Source: Clusia tigrina (Eukaryota > Arthropoda > Insecta > Diptera > Clusiidae). From it: a stretch of DNA of 64,000 nucleotides. Positions within the stretch are counted from its first letter, which is position 1. Every line of letters begins with the position of its first letter. Both the position numbers and the translations under genes were made by a program. Of this stretch, positions 10,809 to 21,439 are shown piece after piece. The stretch covers positions 317,568,789 to 317,632,788 of the forward strand of contig OV050030.1 in assembly GCA_920105625.2 (NCBI GenBank). The letters run 5' to 3'. Under the pieces are notes generated by a model. It had not been told where the DNA came from, did no database searches, and saw nothing but the letters and a program-made list of their open reading frames with translations.

Positions 10809-11078
10809 TTAGATCCTGACCGCTGGTGTTTCCACACGTTGTATCCTTCGTTTTAAATAGTTTTTGAGTGCCGAATGTATTGCCATTATTAGCACCAAGG
10901 CTCCGATCAAACACATAATTTCCCAAGGTATTGTTTTGATGTTTTGATTGTCACTTTTCTCTTGGTATTTGTCTATATATTTTACAACTTCTGTATTCTT
11001 CTGTTGCACTTCTTTTCCCACTTCATAGCCAGAAATTGCTATCATCACTATACTTATTGCTTTTTTCCACCAACTCAT
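10809..11078 (-). CDS. Small two-segment membrane protein in the leader of the 412-like element
   Basis: 89 residues, ATG 202 bases from the LTR edge and well ahead of gag. A short hydrophobic N-terminal segment (about residues 6-18), a charged middle (E-V-Q-Q-K-N-T-E-V), a clear transmembrane stretch (about 51-68, C-L-I-G-A-L-V-L-I-M-A-I) and a basic end (K-R-R-I-Q-R). Being first in the genomic RNA it would be translated before gag. Function unknown. A similar ORF in the same place at 317-556 argues it is a feature of this element type rather than chance. Confidence 0.6.
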   Translation of the reverse strand: MSWWKKAISIVMIAISGYEVGKEVQQKNTEVVKYIDKYQEKSDNQNIKTIPWEIMCLIGALVLIMAIHSALKNYLKRRIQRVETPAVRI

Positions 11079-11267
11079 GGTGTTGATTGAAGTTTTTCAT
11101 GGATATTTCTATACTTTATCTTTTTTTAAATTTTTCCACTTTTTTTATGCTTAGCAGTTCATTTTCAGCAATTGTCTATTGTAAGCAAATATTCACTGAA
11201 GTTACACTTTTTGTTATTAAAAAAAATATTTATTTTTAAAATTTATTTATTTTTAGCGTCACTTATG

Positions 11268-11279
11268 CCACGGTCGCCA
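11268..11279 (-). promoter_or_regulatory. Primer-binding site of the 412-like element, tRNA-Arg type
   Basis: The minus strand reads TGGCGACCGTGG directly at the LTR end, complementary to a tRNA ending ...CCACGGTCGCCA. 412 is known to use tRNA-Arg, and this end suits an arginine tRNA. Confidence 0.8.
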
Positions 11280-11643
11280 TGTAATGATTAGACGGGGTTT
11301 TTAAATCCATGGTTTAAAATGTAACTTTATTTACCGAACATTAATCATTAACAGTCGACTATCTACTGTCTTGCAATTACAATGTTGGACTTATATTTAT
11401 ACTTCAAATAGTTGAGTCGTCGATGACATCACTGTTCGATGACTCAAGAGGTATCGATGGATAAGGGTCAGTTATTTGAGACGTATGTGTGCTGGCTCAC
11501 ATTTCACGGTCGTTGACCGTCGCCTTGAATGTTGGTGTCTCATATCGGCACCACTTTGGAATGTTGCACACTTTGCAATTGTTAATTGATTTTAGGTCAT
11601 TAGATTCATATGTCTGTTAGTTCAATGACCGTTATCCATGACA
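11280..11643 (-). repeat. 5' LTR of the 412-like element
   Basis: 364 bp, same as 5023-5386. It carries the promoter for the element, reading leftward. Confidence 0.97.
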
Positions 11644-11840
11644 CTATTCTCGTAGTTTCTAGAAGCTTCTATCCTCTTCGACAGAAGTCGAGAATATTCT
11701 TTTTGATATTACCGACAGATGGTTCTTGCATAAAATTTTATTCGAATAGTTCGCATCTTGACTCACAGGGGGCACTCATTCTCCAGATGGGATCCTGAAA
11801 GTATGCAATCCCTTTTCACTGAGCTATCACGTTTCAATAT

Positions 11841-12042
11841 TTTTTAAATTATTTTTTTTTCATACTTTTGTTTTTTTTTGTTTTTTTTTTAAATGTATAT
11901 TTTCTTTTCAAGTTTTCTTTTTGATTCATTCTCTCTTAAATGGACTCTTTTCATATCGGCGATTACATAGTATTGTATAACGGACAACTTGCAGTTTACT
12001 AATTATGTTAGGTGTATTATACTATATATTAACTTTACCTTC
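11841..12042 (-). other. E1 3' untranslated region, proximal part
   Basis: Continues the T-rich tract of 2118-2308 after the element B insertion, then unique DNA up to the env stop. No coding potential seen. Confidence 0.7.
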
Positions 12043-13955
12043 CTAAGCTTCTGCTACCGGTGGAGTATCTCTCGGTGGTATTGATCGAACTGAACGTTTG
12101 CTAAACTTATCACAGACAAGGGGCCGGGAGATGTGGACCCTTTCGAGCCCTGCTGTATCATCCAGCTTCTTTACTTCGGTTTGCTTTGCCCAGCATCCAC
12201 AACAACCACAGCAGCGTCTCACAGAAAATATTACAACCGTTATGGCCACCAGTTCCGGCAACCGTTGTGACGACCGTAGTGGTTAACTCCCAGAAACTGC
12301 GCTGCTCCTGGTGGAATATAGTCACTCTCTTACTCGCCTCCAGACGGCCTTTCAGCTTGTCAAAGCTCCGCCGACCTTTGAGGAATTGTTGCCGTAGTTC
12401 GGAGTGTCGAGCTATGCTTACCCTCGCCGTCCCGTTGTCTTCAGTGTTATTACTTAACACGGGCCACCACTTACTTCTCAGTGCTTCTAGAAACTCTTTG
12501 TGGTTGGACTGGTGGAATTTAAATTCAAACCGCGAACTTGGCGTATTCTCGAATGGCACCACAACTTTCTCGTTTCTCAGGCTGCAATGGTTTTTAGAGA
12601 CAACAATCCAAACCCGACTAGCGTCACTGGGTCCGAAATGTCTTCGCATGCTAAATCAAACTGCGTGGCTTTGTGGAATCGGAATTACCACATATTGGCC
12701 TTTCCGTCTTCATCAACAGCACGGTTGTACCTGGTACCGCCGATTGAGTGCACCCACGAGTGAACGTAGGCTGCCTTTGTAAAAGTTGAACCTCACAATT
12801 TCCGTTTCGGTTGGTCATCACCTGTGCCGGTTGCTTACACAGTAGAGCATCCTCGTCCTTCGCATTGCCTAGATCTCCAAGCTGCAAACTGTCGATCGCA
12901 GATAGACCCAGATACTTGAGCCTATCCTAGGACTCTGCTATGTAAGCAAACTCGAGCTCCGAAACTACATCCCATTCCCCTTTCACTGTGTTGGGGATCG
13001 GGTAAGCTTTGAACACGGAGTAACTCGTCCGCTCCGGCAATGGAGTCTTAACGACTACTCCCAATCCATTTTCTGACGGAAACGCTCTCACGCTGGCCGC
13101 CCTGTGTACGTTGAAGTTCCTTGCTAGGAACCAGGTTGGTCTCCCCTCCACAGTCAATTTGCCCATCATTTCTTCCAGCCGCTCTGTACGAATGATGAAT
13201 GGATGCAGCATTCCCAGAAGTAGATCGTTTAATATTGCAACCTCCTTCCCTTGCTGTGCCTGGATTTCGAGTAAACTAGTGTTTATTAGAAGCTTTAGCT
13301 CCAATAGTCGCAATATTGTGTTTAACACTTCCATTTCTGTCTTAACCGTGGAAGCAAGGGCCGTCTGTAGGGCCTCCACCTCTTGAACGATCTCCAACAA
13401 TGGCTCAGCTAGCTTCTCGTAATTGCTAGCCATCACTGTGACCTGATGCTTCATTACTTCGTAGGTCTGGGTCTCTCTCCGGTCTATGGCGTCGAAGTGA
13501 CTCTGCACTTCCGTGGCATCTCGGTGATCCATCGCCCCGAATGTCCAATGGAACATTTCCCCAATGAAGTTGGCCGCTCTCATGGCCCTCCTGCTCCTGA
13601 ATATTGCCCAAAGTAATTGCTCATTACTTTCAAGCGTCGCTATATCAGCTTCAGTTTCGATCAGTGGCACACTACACGAAGCAACCATCGCCGATGAAAA
13701 TTTTCGCCTCGCAACTTCACACACCGAGCTTGCCTTGCGCAAGAACTTCCTTGTACTCTTCAGGAAATCGCTCAAGTTCATCGGCCTGAAGTCCGTTAGG
13801 ATTGTCCATTCCTCCATATAAAACCATGCCTCTCAAACATCTTCGAAGAATACCGCGGTGTCATTCATCTGCTTTACTTCTACCTCTGCAACTGTAATTA
13901 CCACCGCTAAGGTCAGCACGCCAAACAGCATCAAAAAACTAGAATATTCGTACAT
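12043..13955 (-). pseudogene. env: E1 env: F-like envelope glycoprotein, broken
   Basis: An ATG at 13955 opens a hydrophobic signal peptide. The frame is then cut by a TGA at about 13832, continues as a 296-residue stretch (13817-12927) to a TAG, then shows a frame change near 12650 and another near 12200. In the long stretch an R-S-R-R furin-type site (residues 74-77) precedes a hydrophobic run with N-F-I-G-E and the G-A-M-D-H-R-D signature, as in the fusion subunit of errantivirus/baculovirus F proteins. A heptad-rich region follows, then a cysteine-bearing ectodomain and a transmembrane end with a cluster of cysteines (about 12160-12230). In intact insect errantiviruses this protein mediates membrane fusion. 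With four or more lesions this copy cannot. Confidence 0.85.
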
Positions 13956-15025
13956 TTATATATCAAAATACCTACATAGAATTATTATCCATTGGCACAT
14001 CTTACATGAATACAAATTTAATCCGATATTTACAACAATTTCAATTTCTAAAAAATTGTACTAAATCATACTGATTATATTATATCTTAATTCAATAATT
14101 ACCTACCTAACTCCTAAAATGCGCCTGTGACCTACCTAACGCGCATATTCCCCCCCCACTAATAAAGGTTGCTGAATGAATATTCTTACTTTAATCTATT
14201 ACTCCTCTGATTCATGTTTACTGTCCACCTCGCTACCATACCTGCATATTAACTGCATTAGTACACCAAAATTACATATTTACGTTTCTACCTTCTTCTT
14301 TAGTTCTTTAGTTAGTTTCCTAAGATCCTTATAATCCATATGCCTATTATATGCCTACTTGCATATCTATCTTCTAACCTAGTATCACATGCAATTATGA
14401 TCAACTATATTCTCTACTAGATTTATTAACCTTATACTAAAGCATGTATCAATGTAAGTGAGTTTTTATCAAAATGTATCTAAATATCAACATAGAACAA
14501 ACATGTACTCGCACGAGGATGTCGCCACTAACACTATCACTTGCTTACTTTATTCTGCTTTTGCAACATTCTGCTTTGTTTTTTCCCACCCAAGGCCTCA
14601 CAGAGTATCCATATACATGTGCATTCCGAAAGTGTTCATATACAAATGTACCTATCCACTTAAATATATACTCTGCATATCTAAATGTGCTATGCCGAAC
14701 ATACATACATTCCCGTACGTATGTACGTTGCACTGGCACACGCTAAACAAACAACCGAAAACAAAAAGAACAAATCGCAGTGGTGTCAAATTACCAGTGC
14801 TCGTAAGCCATAAGCACGGTCGATCAGTGCACTGTCATACAAACATATATATACAACATTATTGCGATTATCCACTTTGCAATTCCATTAAAAGAAATTG
14901 GCGAGAACCAGCAATAAAATAAAACAAAATATGTGTATAAAGAATAATTTTTTGCTTATAAAAAATTACTTTATCGCGACCGTTTTCACGCCACGCTGCC
15001 CTTGAATTTGTTTTATTCAACAATA
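13956..15025 (-). other. E1 pol-env spacer
   Basis: About 1.07 kb without a supportable gene: AT-rich, with a C9 run near 14150. Frames on both strands are short and low in complexity. Errantivirus env is expressed from a spliced RNA whose acceptor lies before env; several pyrimidine-AG sites are possible here but I cannot choose one. E2 has a spacer in the same place. Confidence 0.5.
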
Positions 15026-18000
15026 TTATTTAATATTAAGTTTTGACCTAATTCCACAGCCGCTGTTTTGATGTTCTTGATTTGGGGTAGGTCTATATGT
15101 GAACACATGTATGTTAGTTTTGCATTGCGATGCAACTCGGGCATTAACACAGAAAAATCGGTTTTCTTTATGCGAAGGCAATAGTGTATGCGCACAAACT
15201 ATCTGCCTGGGGGTTCTTGAGTGGAAAAGCTTTAAAAGATTATTGTGCAGCTTCCTTGGTTTACCTTTTATCGTTACCACAGTTGTAACCGGGCTGCGGA
15301 TCTCTTCCACCGCATATGGACCAACCCAAACGGGTGAGAATTTATTTTTCCTAGTCTGGTTCTTCAAAAGTACTCTGTCTCCTACGTTAAACACGGTTGG
15401 ATTAAGAGTTTTGTTGTAGGCTTTTCTGGCCACTTTCTTTGCCTTCTTTTGATTTTCCCTCACCAGTTCATCTGCTCTCTGCAGCTGATACTTACGTACT
15501 TTATTCGGATCTTCAGCGATGTAAACCGGTGCGCAGTTTGCTTCAGGTTGCTTGGCATGTCAAAGGAAAATCCGTAAAGCGTCTTAAACGGTGTTTGCTG
15601 CGTTGAGACGTGGACCATGTTGTTATGCACGTGCATAGCTGTAGTCAGCCATTGGTCCCAATTTGATCCGTCCTCCTTGGCAAAGCTACGCAAATACTCG
15701 GCCAGAGGCCGGTGACTTCGTTCCAACGACCCATTGGCATGCGGGTGGTATGGATCAGCAATTTTCTAATTCCTAATAGTTTGCATGTCTCCGAAAACAA
15801 TTTAGACACGAAGTTTGATCCGTTATCGGTTATCAGAACCTTCTGTATGTTGTTCCGCGCAACGGTTTCTTCGAAAAACGCTTTGGCTACAGTGCCCTCG
15901 TCAGCGTCGAGTATGGCCACGCATGCCAAGTACTTAGAAACATCATCCTGGAACGTAAGGAAGTATTTGTTGCCAGATAACGTCTGTGGTAATATGCCCA
16001 CGATATCCATATATACTTTGTCGAATGGTCGAGCTGGTGTGTCAGCTAACACCATTGGCATTTTCGTCAATTTAGAACTCTTATTTGCCTGACATTTAGG
16101 GCAGCTTCTTACATATCTTTTAAGGTCTCCGAACATCCCCTTCCTATATGTTACAATCCACTAGTTTTAATGTTATGATGCCGTCGTATAATGCTCGTTG
16201 TTTGTTAATGGGATTGAAACTTCTTGAATCGAGAAGAAAGATTAATTCAATAATGTTTATTTTCGACATAATCGCTGGGAATATTGATGATCCCACCTTA
16301 CTTAATCTTGTAAATTTTAATATACCTATGAGGCAGTTGCGGTTCCCTAAATTATTCTTTATTAAATGTCATCGTACTAACTATGCTCTAAGTGAACCTT
16401 TAACTAGAGCATTGTCTTTATGTAACTCATTGTCAATTAATAATTGTATTGATTTCTCATTGTCTAAATTTACTTTTAAAAATTTCATTGTTAATTTATC
16501 CTAATGTTGGTTTTCAATGTTATCTGTCACTTTAAATTTATATATTATGTTAAATCTTATTAATGTGTATTTTTACTCACTTCATATTAACTCTAGTCTG
16601 TAAGGATTTCTGTTATCCATAGACTCAATAAAGATCAATAATAATAATAATAATAATCGCGTTTCACTCGCTTGGACGTCTTCCATGACACTTGGTGCCG
16701 GCCCAGAGTAGAATCGTGGTAACTCTTTAGTACCTTCAGTATATCTTTTTGGCTTTTTAGCCATTCTGCTTCCCTAGCTGGTCGATCCACCATTTCCCTT
16801 TGGTTTGTGTCGTTCTCCTCGGGATCTTCGTCTAGACTTTTACAAAGATTTACTTCTTCCTCTATCCTGGCCTTCGTCTTGGCTCTCGTTTGAACCATTG
16901 CCACTTTCCTCAGCTCCTGTGGTACCCTTCTGAGTGCATCTGCATTAAGATTATTTTTTCCCAGCTTGTATATGACTTCAAATTCATAATCAGACAACTT
17001 ATGCCTGAACCGGGCCAACCGAGAAGTTTGATCCTTCAAGTTTGCGATTCCACACAACGGTTGGTGATCAGTGTAGATCGTAAATGGCCTACCCAGCAGG
17101 TATGCCCGGAAGTTTTTCGTTGCCCAAACTATGGCCAAGAACTCCTTCTCTATTGTCGAATACCGCTTCTCCGTATCGCTAAGCGCTTTACTTGCAAACG
17201 CAATCGGTCGGTCGCCTCCGACTTCACCTTGAGATAACATCAGCAAAAAGGTTTGCTTAAAATCCGGATACGCTAGAAACGGTGGTGAGCTAATTATTTC
17301 TTTCAGTTTTTCAAACGCCCTCTTGCAACTGTTTGTGCATTCAAACTTTGCTTCTTTTCGCCAAAGTTTGTTTATCGGCAACTCTATTTCAGCTAGACCC
17401 TCCACGAACTTCCTATAGTAGTTCACTAGCCCTGGGAACGCTTGCACTTCTTTTATGTTCTTCGGAATGACAAAATTCCTTACACATTCCACTTTTAGCG
17501 GGTCCGGCAGACCTCCTGCTTCGGAACAACGGAGTCCCAAGTAGACCACCTCTCTCCGCAAAAAATTAGCACTTTTCTTGGTTCAATTTCAAATTGTATT
17601 CTTTTAATTTTTGGAGAACTTTGCACAAACGTTGCGAATGTTGCTGCAAATTCTTTCCATAAATTACAATGTCGTCGAGATACACAAAACAGTCTAACCC
17701 CTGTAAGCCTGTCAGCACATGGTTCATTAGTCGTTGGAAGGTAGCTGGTGCTCCTGTTAATCCAAACGGCATCCTGTTGAACTCATAGTGCCCTAGACCA
17801 GTACTAAACGCGGTCCTCTGCCTATCCTGGGTATCCACCAACACCTGGTGGTAGCCACTCGCTAAATCAAGCATAGAAAAATATCTACTGTGTCCCAACT
17901 GGTCCAGGATTTCTTCTATGCGTGGAATTGGGAACAAATGCTTGATAGTGGCGTCGTTCAATTTTATAAAATTGACGTCCATTCTCCACTTCTTCTTCTC

Positions 18001-19075
18001 CGGATTATCGGTGAGTTCCAAGGTGCGGTATTCGGCGATATTATATCGCCCTGTAGCATTCCCTGTACCTACCTGGTCACCTCATCTTTGTGAGCTTGAG
18101 GCAGTCGGTACTGTTTCTGGTTTATCGGCGACTGATTGGCCTTCGTGGGAATTTCGTGCGTAATAGCCGGTGTATACGTCGGCTGCTCTCCTTCCAGAAA
18201 AAATATGTCGTGAAAGGAGCCGCAGGCTGACTTCATTGAGGCTTCCTCCTCCAAGTTAACGTTGGGATCCAACTTGAGTGACACCAGCACCCTCTCCATT
18301 CTCTCTTTCTCGTTCGATTGTGGAAAGTACAACTTCTTTGGTTGTGCTTATCGAAGAGCACTAACTCTTTTCTCATTATGTCTAGGAGGGTGCGATTCCA
18401 GAGGTTATCTCTACCAATGATCTCGTCGGCCGGAACCCCTTCCTTGTCCAGCTCTACTACATCTTACACCATCGATCTTGCTGTGGTTCACCATTACCGC
18501 GCCCATAGTCCTGATGCTTCCTCCGAATGCACCGTTCAAATTTTTCACGTCCACCTGGCTGATGACCAGTCCTCTGCGTAAAACACTAGTTTTCACCAAA
18601 CTAGTGCCCGCACTTGAATCTACCAGCAGCACTGACTTTCCCCTAGCTGCCTCCCTGCAGGGTATCTCAACGGGCGCATGCCCATGCTGCTAGTAACGTA
18701 ACAATTCCCTGTTTCACCAAACACGGAAGCATAATTACTTTCCAACTTGCTGATTTTATTCCTCACATCGTTCGGTAAACCCGCTGATCCAAACTCTCTT
18801 TTTGCTGTTTCCACAGAACTATTTTGGGTAGCCTGCTGCTCCTCTCGGGTAGCCTCGTGCGTCTCCCGTTCTGCTTGTGCCAAGGAACAGTCTCGAGGAG
18901 CCTCTGGCTCCCCCTCCCTCCTTGGCACGGTCCTCGTATTACTGGGCACAAGAGAATCTCTTCTTGCTGGTTTTGGCCTAAGTTTCGCTTTCTCTGCTTC
19001 AGCTATCCGGTCTACTGGCCTTGAGCGGGCCGCTGGAAGTTTTCCTGACCCGGCTGGCCCCGTCTGCTCCTGCAT
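15026..19075 (-). pseudogene. pol: E1 pol (protease-RT-RNase H-integrase), degenerate
   Basis: The start overlaps gag in the -1 frame (19012-19075). Pieces in order: N-terminal linker, protease about 18600-18650, RT 17566-18021 (L-D-L-A-S-G-Y-H-Q and Y-L-D-D), end of RT with RNase H 16635-17561, integrase zinc finger and core 15645-16136, C-terminal core 15460-15726, GPY/F tail 15026-15463. Frames shift at least near 18060, 17565, 15740 and 15470. The protease site reads D-S-S-A-G-T where E2 has D-S-G-A-D-T, so the catalytic triplet itself is lost. The integrase is split by a foreign insertion at about 16150-16660. RT sequence is very close to that of E2. Not functional. Confidence 0.9.
16150..16660 (+). 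mobile_element. 5'-truncated Jockey-type non-LTR fragment in E1 integrase
   Basis: Plus-strand insert, opposite to its host. The ORF at 16148-16504 ends in the pattern usual at the C-terminus of Jockey-superfamily ORF2 proteins: R-F-P-K-L-F-F-I, then H-R-T-N-Y-A-L-S-E-P-L-T-R. A 3' UTR follows with AATAAA near 16628 and an (AAT)n tail at about 16637-16658, the mark of target-primed reverse transcription. E1 integrase resumes on both sides. No target duplication is clear. Confidence 0.75.
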
Positions 19076-21243
19076 TCTGCCGCTCTATGACCGATTTGGC
19101 CGCACGAAAAGCACCTCATGCCTTGACTAGGTCTGTTTTCCTTCACAACGACCTGAGGACGAGACCCCGGCTGCTGGTGGACATTACCATCCCAATTCCT
19201 AGGACCCGACAACCTGGGTCCTGAATTTCTGAGGCCTGCGTTCCCAGGACCGCTCCTGTCAGGACTTCTCCTTAGCAACCCTGACCGCCATGTTCCCGAA
19301 GACCTCTCAGCCCTTGCTGATGTTGGACTTGCTCCGCAAGTTCCATCTGCCTCATGCCCATATACCCTGCACTCCCCACAGTATGGAGTACTCTTCCTGA
19401 CGATACACTCATTTCATGTATGCCCCCACTTATTGCAGAATGAACATACCGGGATTGCCTTACGCAACTCCCCTTCTGTTCGTCTCCCGTCCCGCTGTGT
19501 ACCTCCATATGTACCTGTACCGGTGTCGTAAGTTCCTTCATATGTGCGTGAGTCTGTCACGTACGCTTCTTCGCCTCTTGTTAAAGCCACAGGTACGTCC
19601 TGCCTGTTAAATGCGGAATTTACTTCACTGGCACTAAGTTTACTTCTTTCCACCAGAGACGGCGCCCTGATGGCTTCCTCTATCAACTCTTAATGATTCC
19701 TGGTCCGAATACCCAGCATGTGCACCCCTAACGTAGGCTCCTTCAGTCACACTACAAAAGCTGCCAATACCGACTTGTCAACGTCATATAGCAGCGCCTT
19801 GTCATCCAAACCGTTGTATTTGCCACGAACGATTTCCGTCGCACACTCCTGCAATGTGCTCAATAGCCTAGCAAAGAGTCGTATCTCTTCGCCTGCCAAC
19901 TGCCGAGCCACCCTGCTTTCCGGAGTGACTTCTTCCAACGTTCTCGTTTTCAAGTACGTTTTCTTTATTAACGTATACAATTCTTCCACGCTACTAAAGC
20001 TTTTTGGCAAAACCAGATTGTACGCATCTCCGAACAACCTCTGTTTCACGCAATCGAAAAAATCTTGCAATTCGTCCGGATGAATAGTCCTCTTTGCTAG
20101 ATAAATCGATGAATCTCTGATCTTAAATCTACCGACTCAGCACCAGGAAATACTGGTACTAGCCTGGACACGGTGTTAGAGATATCCTCGATACCCATCC
20201 TTCCGTCCTTTTTCGCTACCCTATAGCGGAATTTGCCCCACGCTCTCTCCTGTCTCGAGTAGATATGGCACCAATGAAGGCTTCAGACTTAGTGGACGAT
20301 GTGAGTCCAAACGAGTAGGCGTGTCGCAAATGCGCTCCTCCCTTTGTGGAGCTGCCCCTGGCTTCTGAGTAAGCGATTCCCCAACTTTTGACGGTAAATT
20401 CCTAGGCTGACAACAATCACTCACTGTTATCCCCGGAACCGTAGGTCGTTGCACTCCCTCAAATAACCTGGCCAACGGATTTCCGGTGGTAATGATAGCA
20501 TTGTCTGCGTCTGTGTTTCCGTCGTTGCTACCGACCGAGCCCTATCTTGAAATGGCTTCCTATCTGACTTTCCCTGTCTTATCCCGGAAATCTCATTCTC
20601 CAAAGATGAAGCTTCTTCCTCCGATTCTTCGAGCCTCCTTGAAAGCTCCCAATTCCCCTTTCGCAACAGTTCCCCGTCAGCTTTTAAATCCTCCCTCTCT
20701 CTACGTACGGCTTGCCATTCCCCTTCCGTCCTGTTCAAAACCGCCGGTAGCGTCAAGTCAGCTTCTTCCACGGGCGAGAAGTCAGCTTTTGACTTCGTTT
20801 GTCCCCAAGAGACTCGAGCTTCCGCCTTGCCAACTCCCGCCTCAAACTGCTCGAATACTCCGCAAATAACCCAACCTCAGTTTGCAACGATCTGTCCCGA
20901 CAGTCACCCTTACTTTACTCTGCGACCTCTTCCGTTGACAACTCTACGCTTCCTAGGTCCTATCTGAATTTTGCCAGCCACTCTGCAGCCAAATTCTTGA
21001 TGCGACTCGCGTAACCTTCTGCAAAATAACTAACACCACTACACACCTCCTTCTGTGTCTGTAGCCTTCTATCGTTGTTGTCAAACTCCTGGAGATTTTC
21101 TAATTCTAAGATCCTCTTCCGATAATATCTGCTATCCTTTAAATCCTTACGATCCTTCTTGAAGCAGTCACTATCCTCCGGATCTCTTTACTCAAAATCT
21201 CTTGAGCCTCCAACAACTCCCTAACGCCATCTGGTAATCCCAT
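19012..21243 (-). pseudogene. gag: E1 gag, degenerate
   Basis: ATG at 21243, about 180 bases inside the primer-binding site. It aligns along its length with the 723-residue Gag of E2: an N-terminal coiled-coil region with R-K-R-I-L-E-L-E, a P-P-E-I-R-W-P segment (about 20490), a capsid block at 19747-20070 nearly the same as E2 (D-F-F-D-C-V-K-Q-R-L-F-G-D-A-Y-N-L), a C-S-F-C-N-K-W-G-H knuckle (about 19420-19445) and a last knuckle C-F-S-C-G-Q-I-G-H-R-A-A-E-C (about 19090). Interrupted by several stops and frame changes (for example near 21125, 20225 and 19690). It once packaged E1 RNA. Confidence 0.88.
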
Positions 21244-21423
21244 ATGCCGTCCAACTACCGTCGATTATATCTTCCAAAATAGCTAAGACACCGCCACTCA
21301 ACACGCTTCACATTCCTTGAGAATACTTAAATACTAATATTATAATAACATGAGCGTACTCACCACTTGTTTTCCATAATTTGTGCCCTAGTTCTTCCGT
21401 CCTTCCGCGTTGTGGTTCCTTGA

Positions 21424-21436
21424 ACCGGCTGCGCCA
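21424..21436 (-). promoter_or_regulatory. E1 primer-binding site, tRNA-Ser type
   Basis: Three bases inside the 5' LTR the minus strand reads TGGCGCAGCCGGT, complementary to the 3' end of tRNA-Ser (...ACCGGCTGCGCCA). 17.6 and 297 elements use tRNA-Ser. Confidence 0.85.
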
Positions 21437-21439
21437 AAA

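Larger units (their letters stand above)
5023..11643 (-). mobile_element. 412/mdg1-like LTR retrotransposon, near complete
   Basis: 6621 bp, minus strand. LTRs of 364 bp (5023-5386, 11280-11643) are identical as far as I can read. Exact 4-bp target duplication CTAT at 5019-5022 and 11644-11647; the uninterrupted site is seen in the sister LTR near 2710. Order: 5' LTR, tRNA-Arg-type PBS touching the LTR, small membrane ORF, gag, -1 frameshift signal, pol, polypurine tract, 3' LTR. Pol resembles the 412/mdg1/blood group (Y-M-D-D-L-I-V-I-G, then S-E-K-H-M). There is no env. The only lesion I see is one TGA in gag. It is the youngest element here and the best candidate for a family still active in this genome. 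Confidence 0.95.
2313..11836 (-). mobile_element. B: internally deleted gypsy element in E1, split by the 412-like element
   Basis: Its LTRs are 588 bp each: 2313-2900 and, after removing the inner insertion and one CTAT copy, 4624-5022 plus 11648-11836. They begin TG and end CA and differ at only about seven positions. The 4-bp direct repeat ATAT flanks it exactly (2309-2312 and 11837-11840), the target preference known for 17.6/297-type elements. Own length is about 2.9 kb. It keeps gag (3442-4584) and an integrase tail (2972-3196), with protease, RT, RNase H and most of integrase deleted, so it could move only with proteins supplied by another copy. PBS 4604-4621; polypurine tract next to 2900. 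Confidence 0.93.
4624..11836 (-). repeat. B 5' LTR, split by the 412-like element
   Basis: Left part 4624-5022 and right part 11648-11836 join to the same 588 bp as the LTR at 2313-2900. The break carries a CTAT duplication, so the interruption is the clean insertion of another element. Changes against the partner LTR are single bases, for example in the AGTCGAGAATA segment near 11688. Confidence 0.95.

Noticed and set aside
12186..12782. Plus-strand ORFs of 87-198 codons over the E1 env
   Set aside because: They are antisense shadows of the broken env, which has recognisable domains on the minus strand.
16148..16504. 118-codon plus ORF as a host gene within E1
   Set aside because: Its end matches Jockey-type ORF2 C-termini and it has AATAAA and an (AAT)n tail, so it is a retrotransposon fragment.
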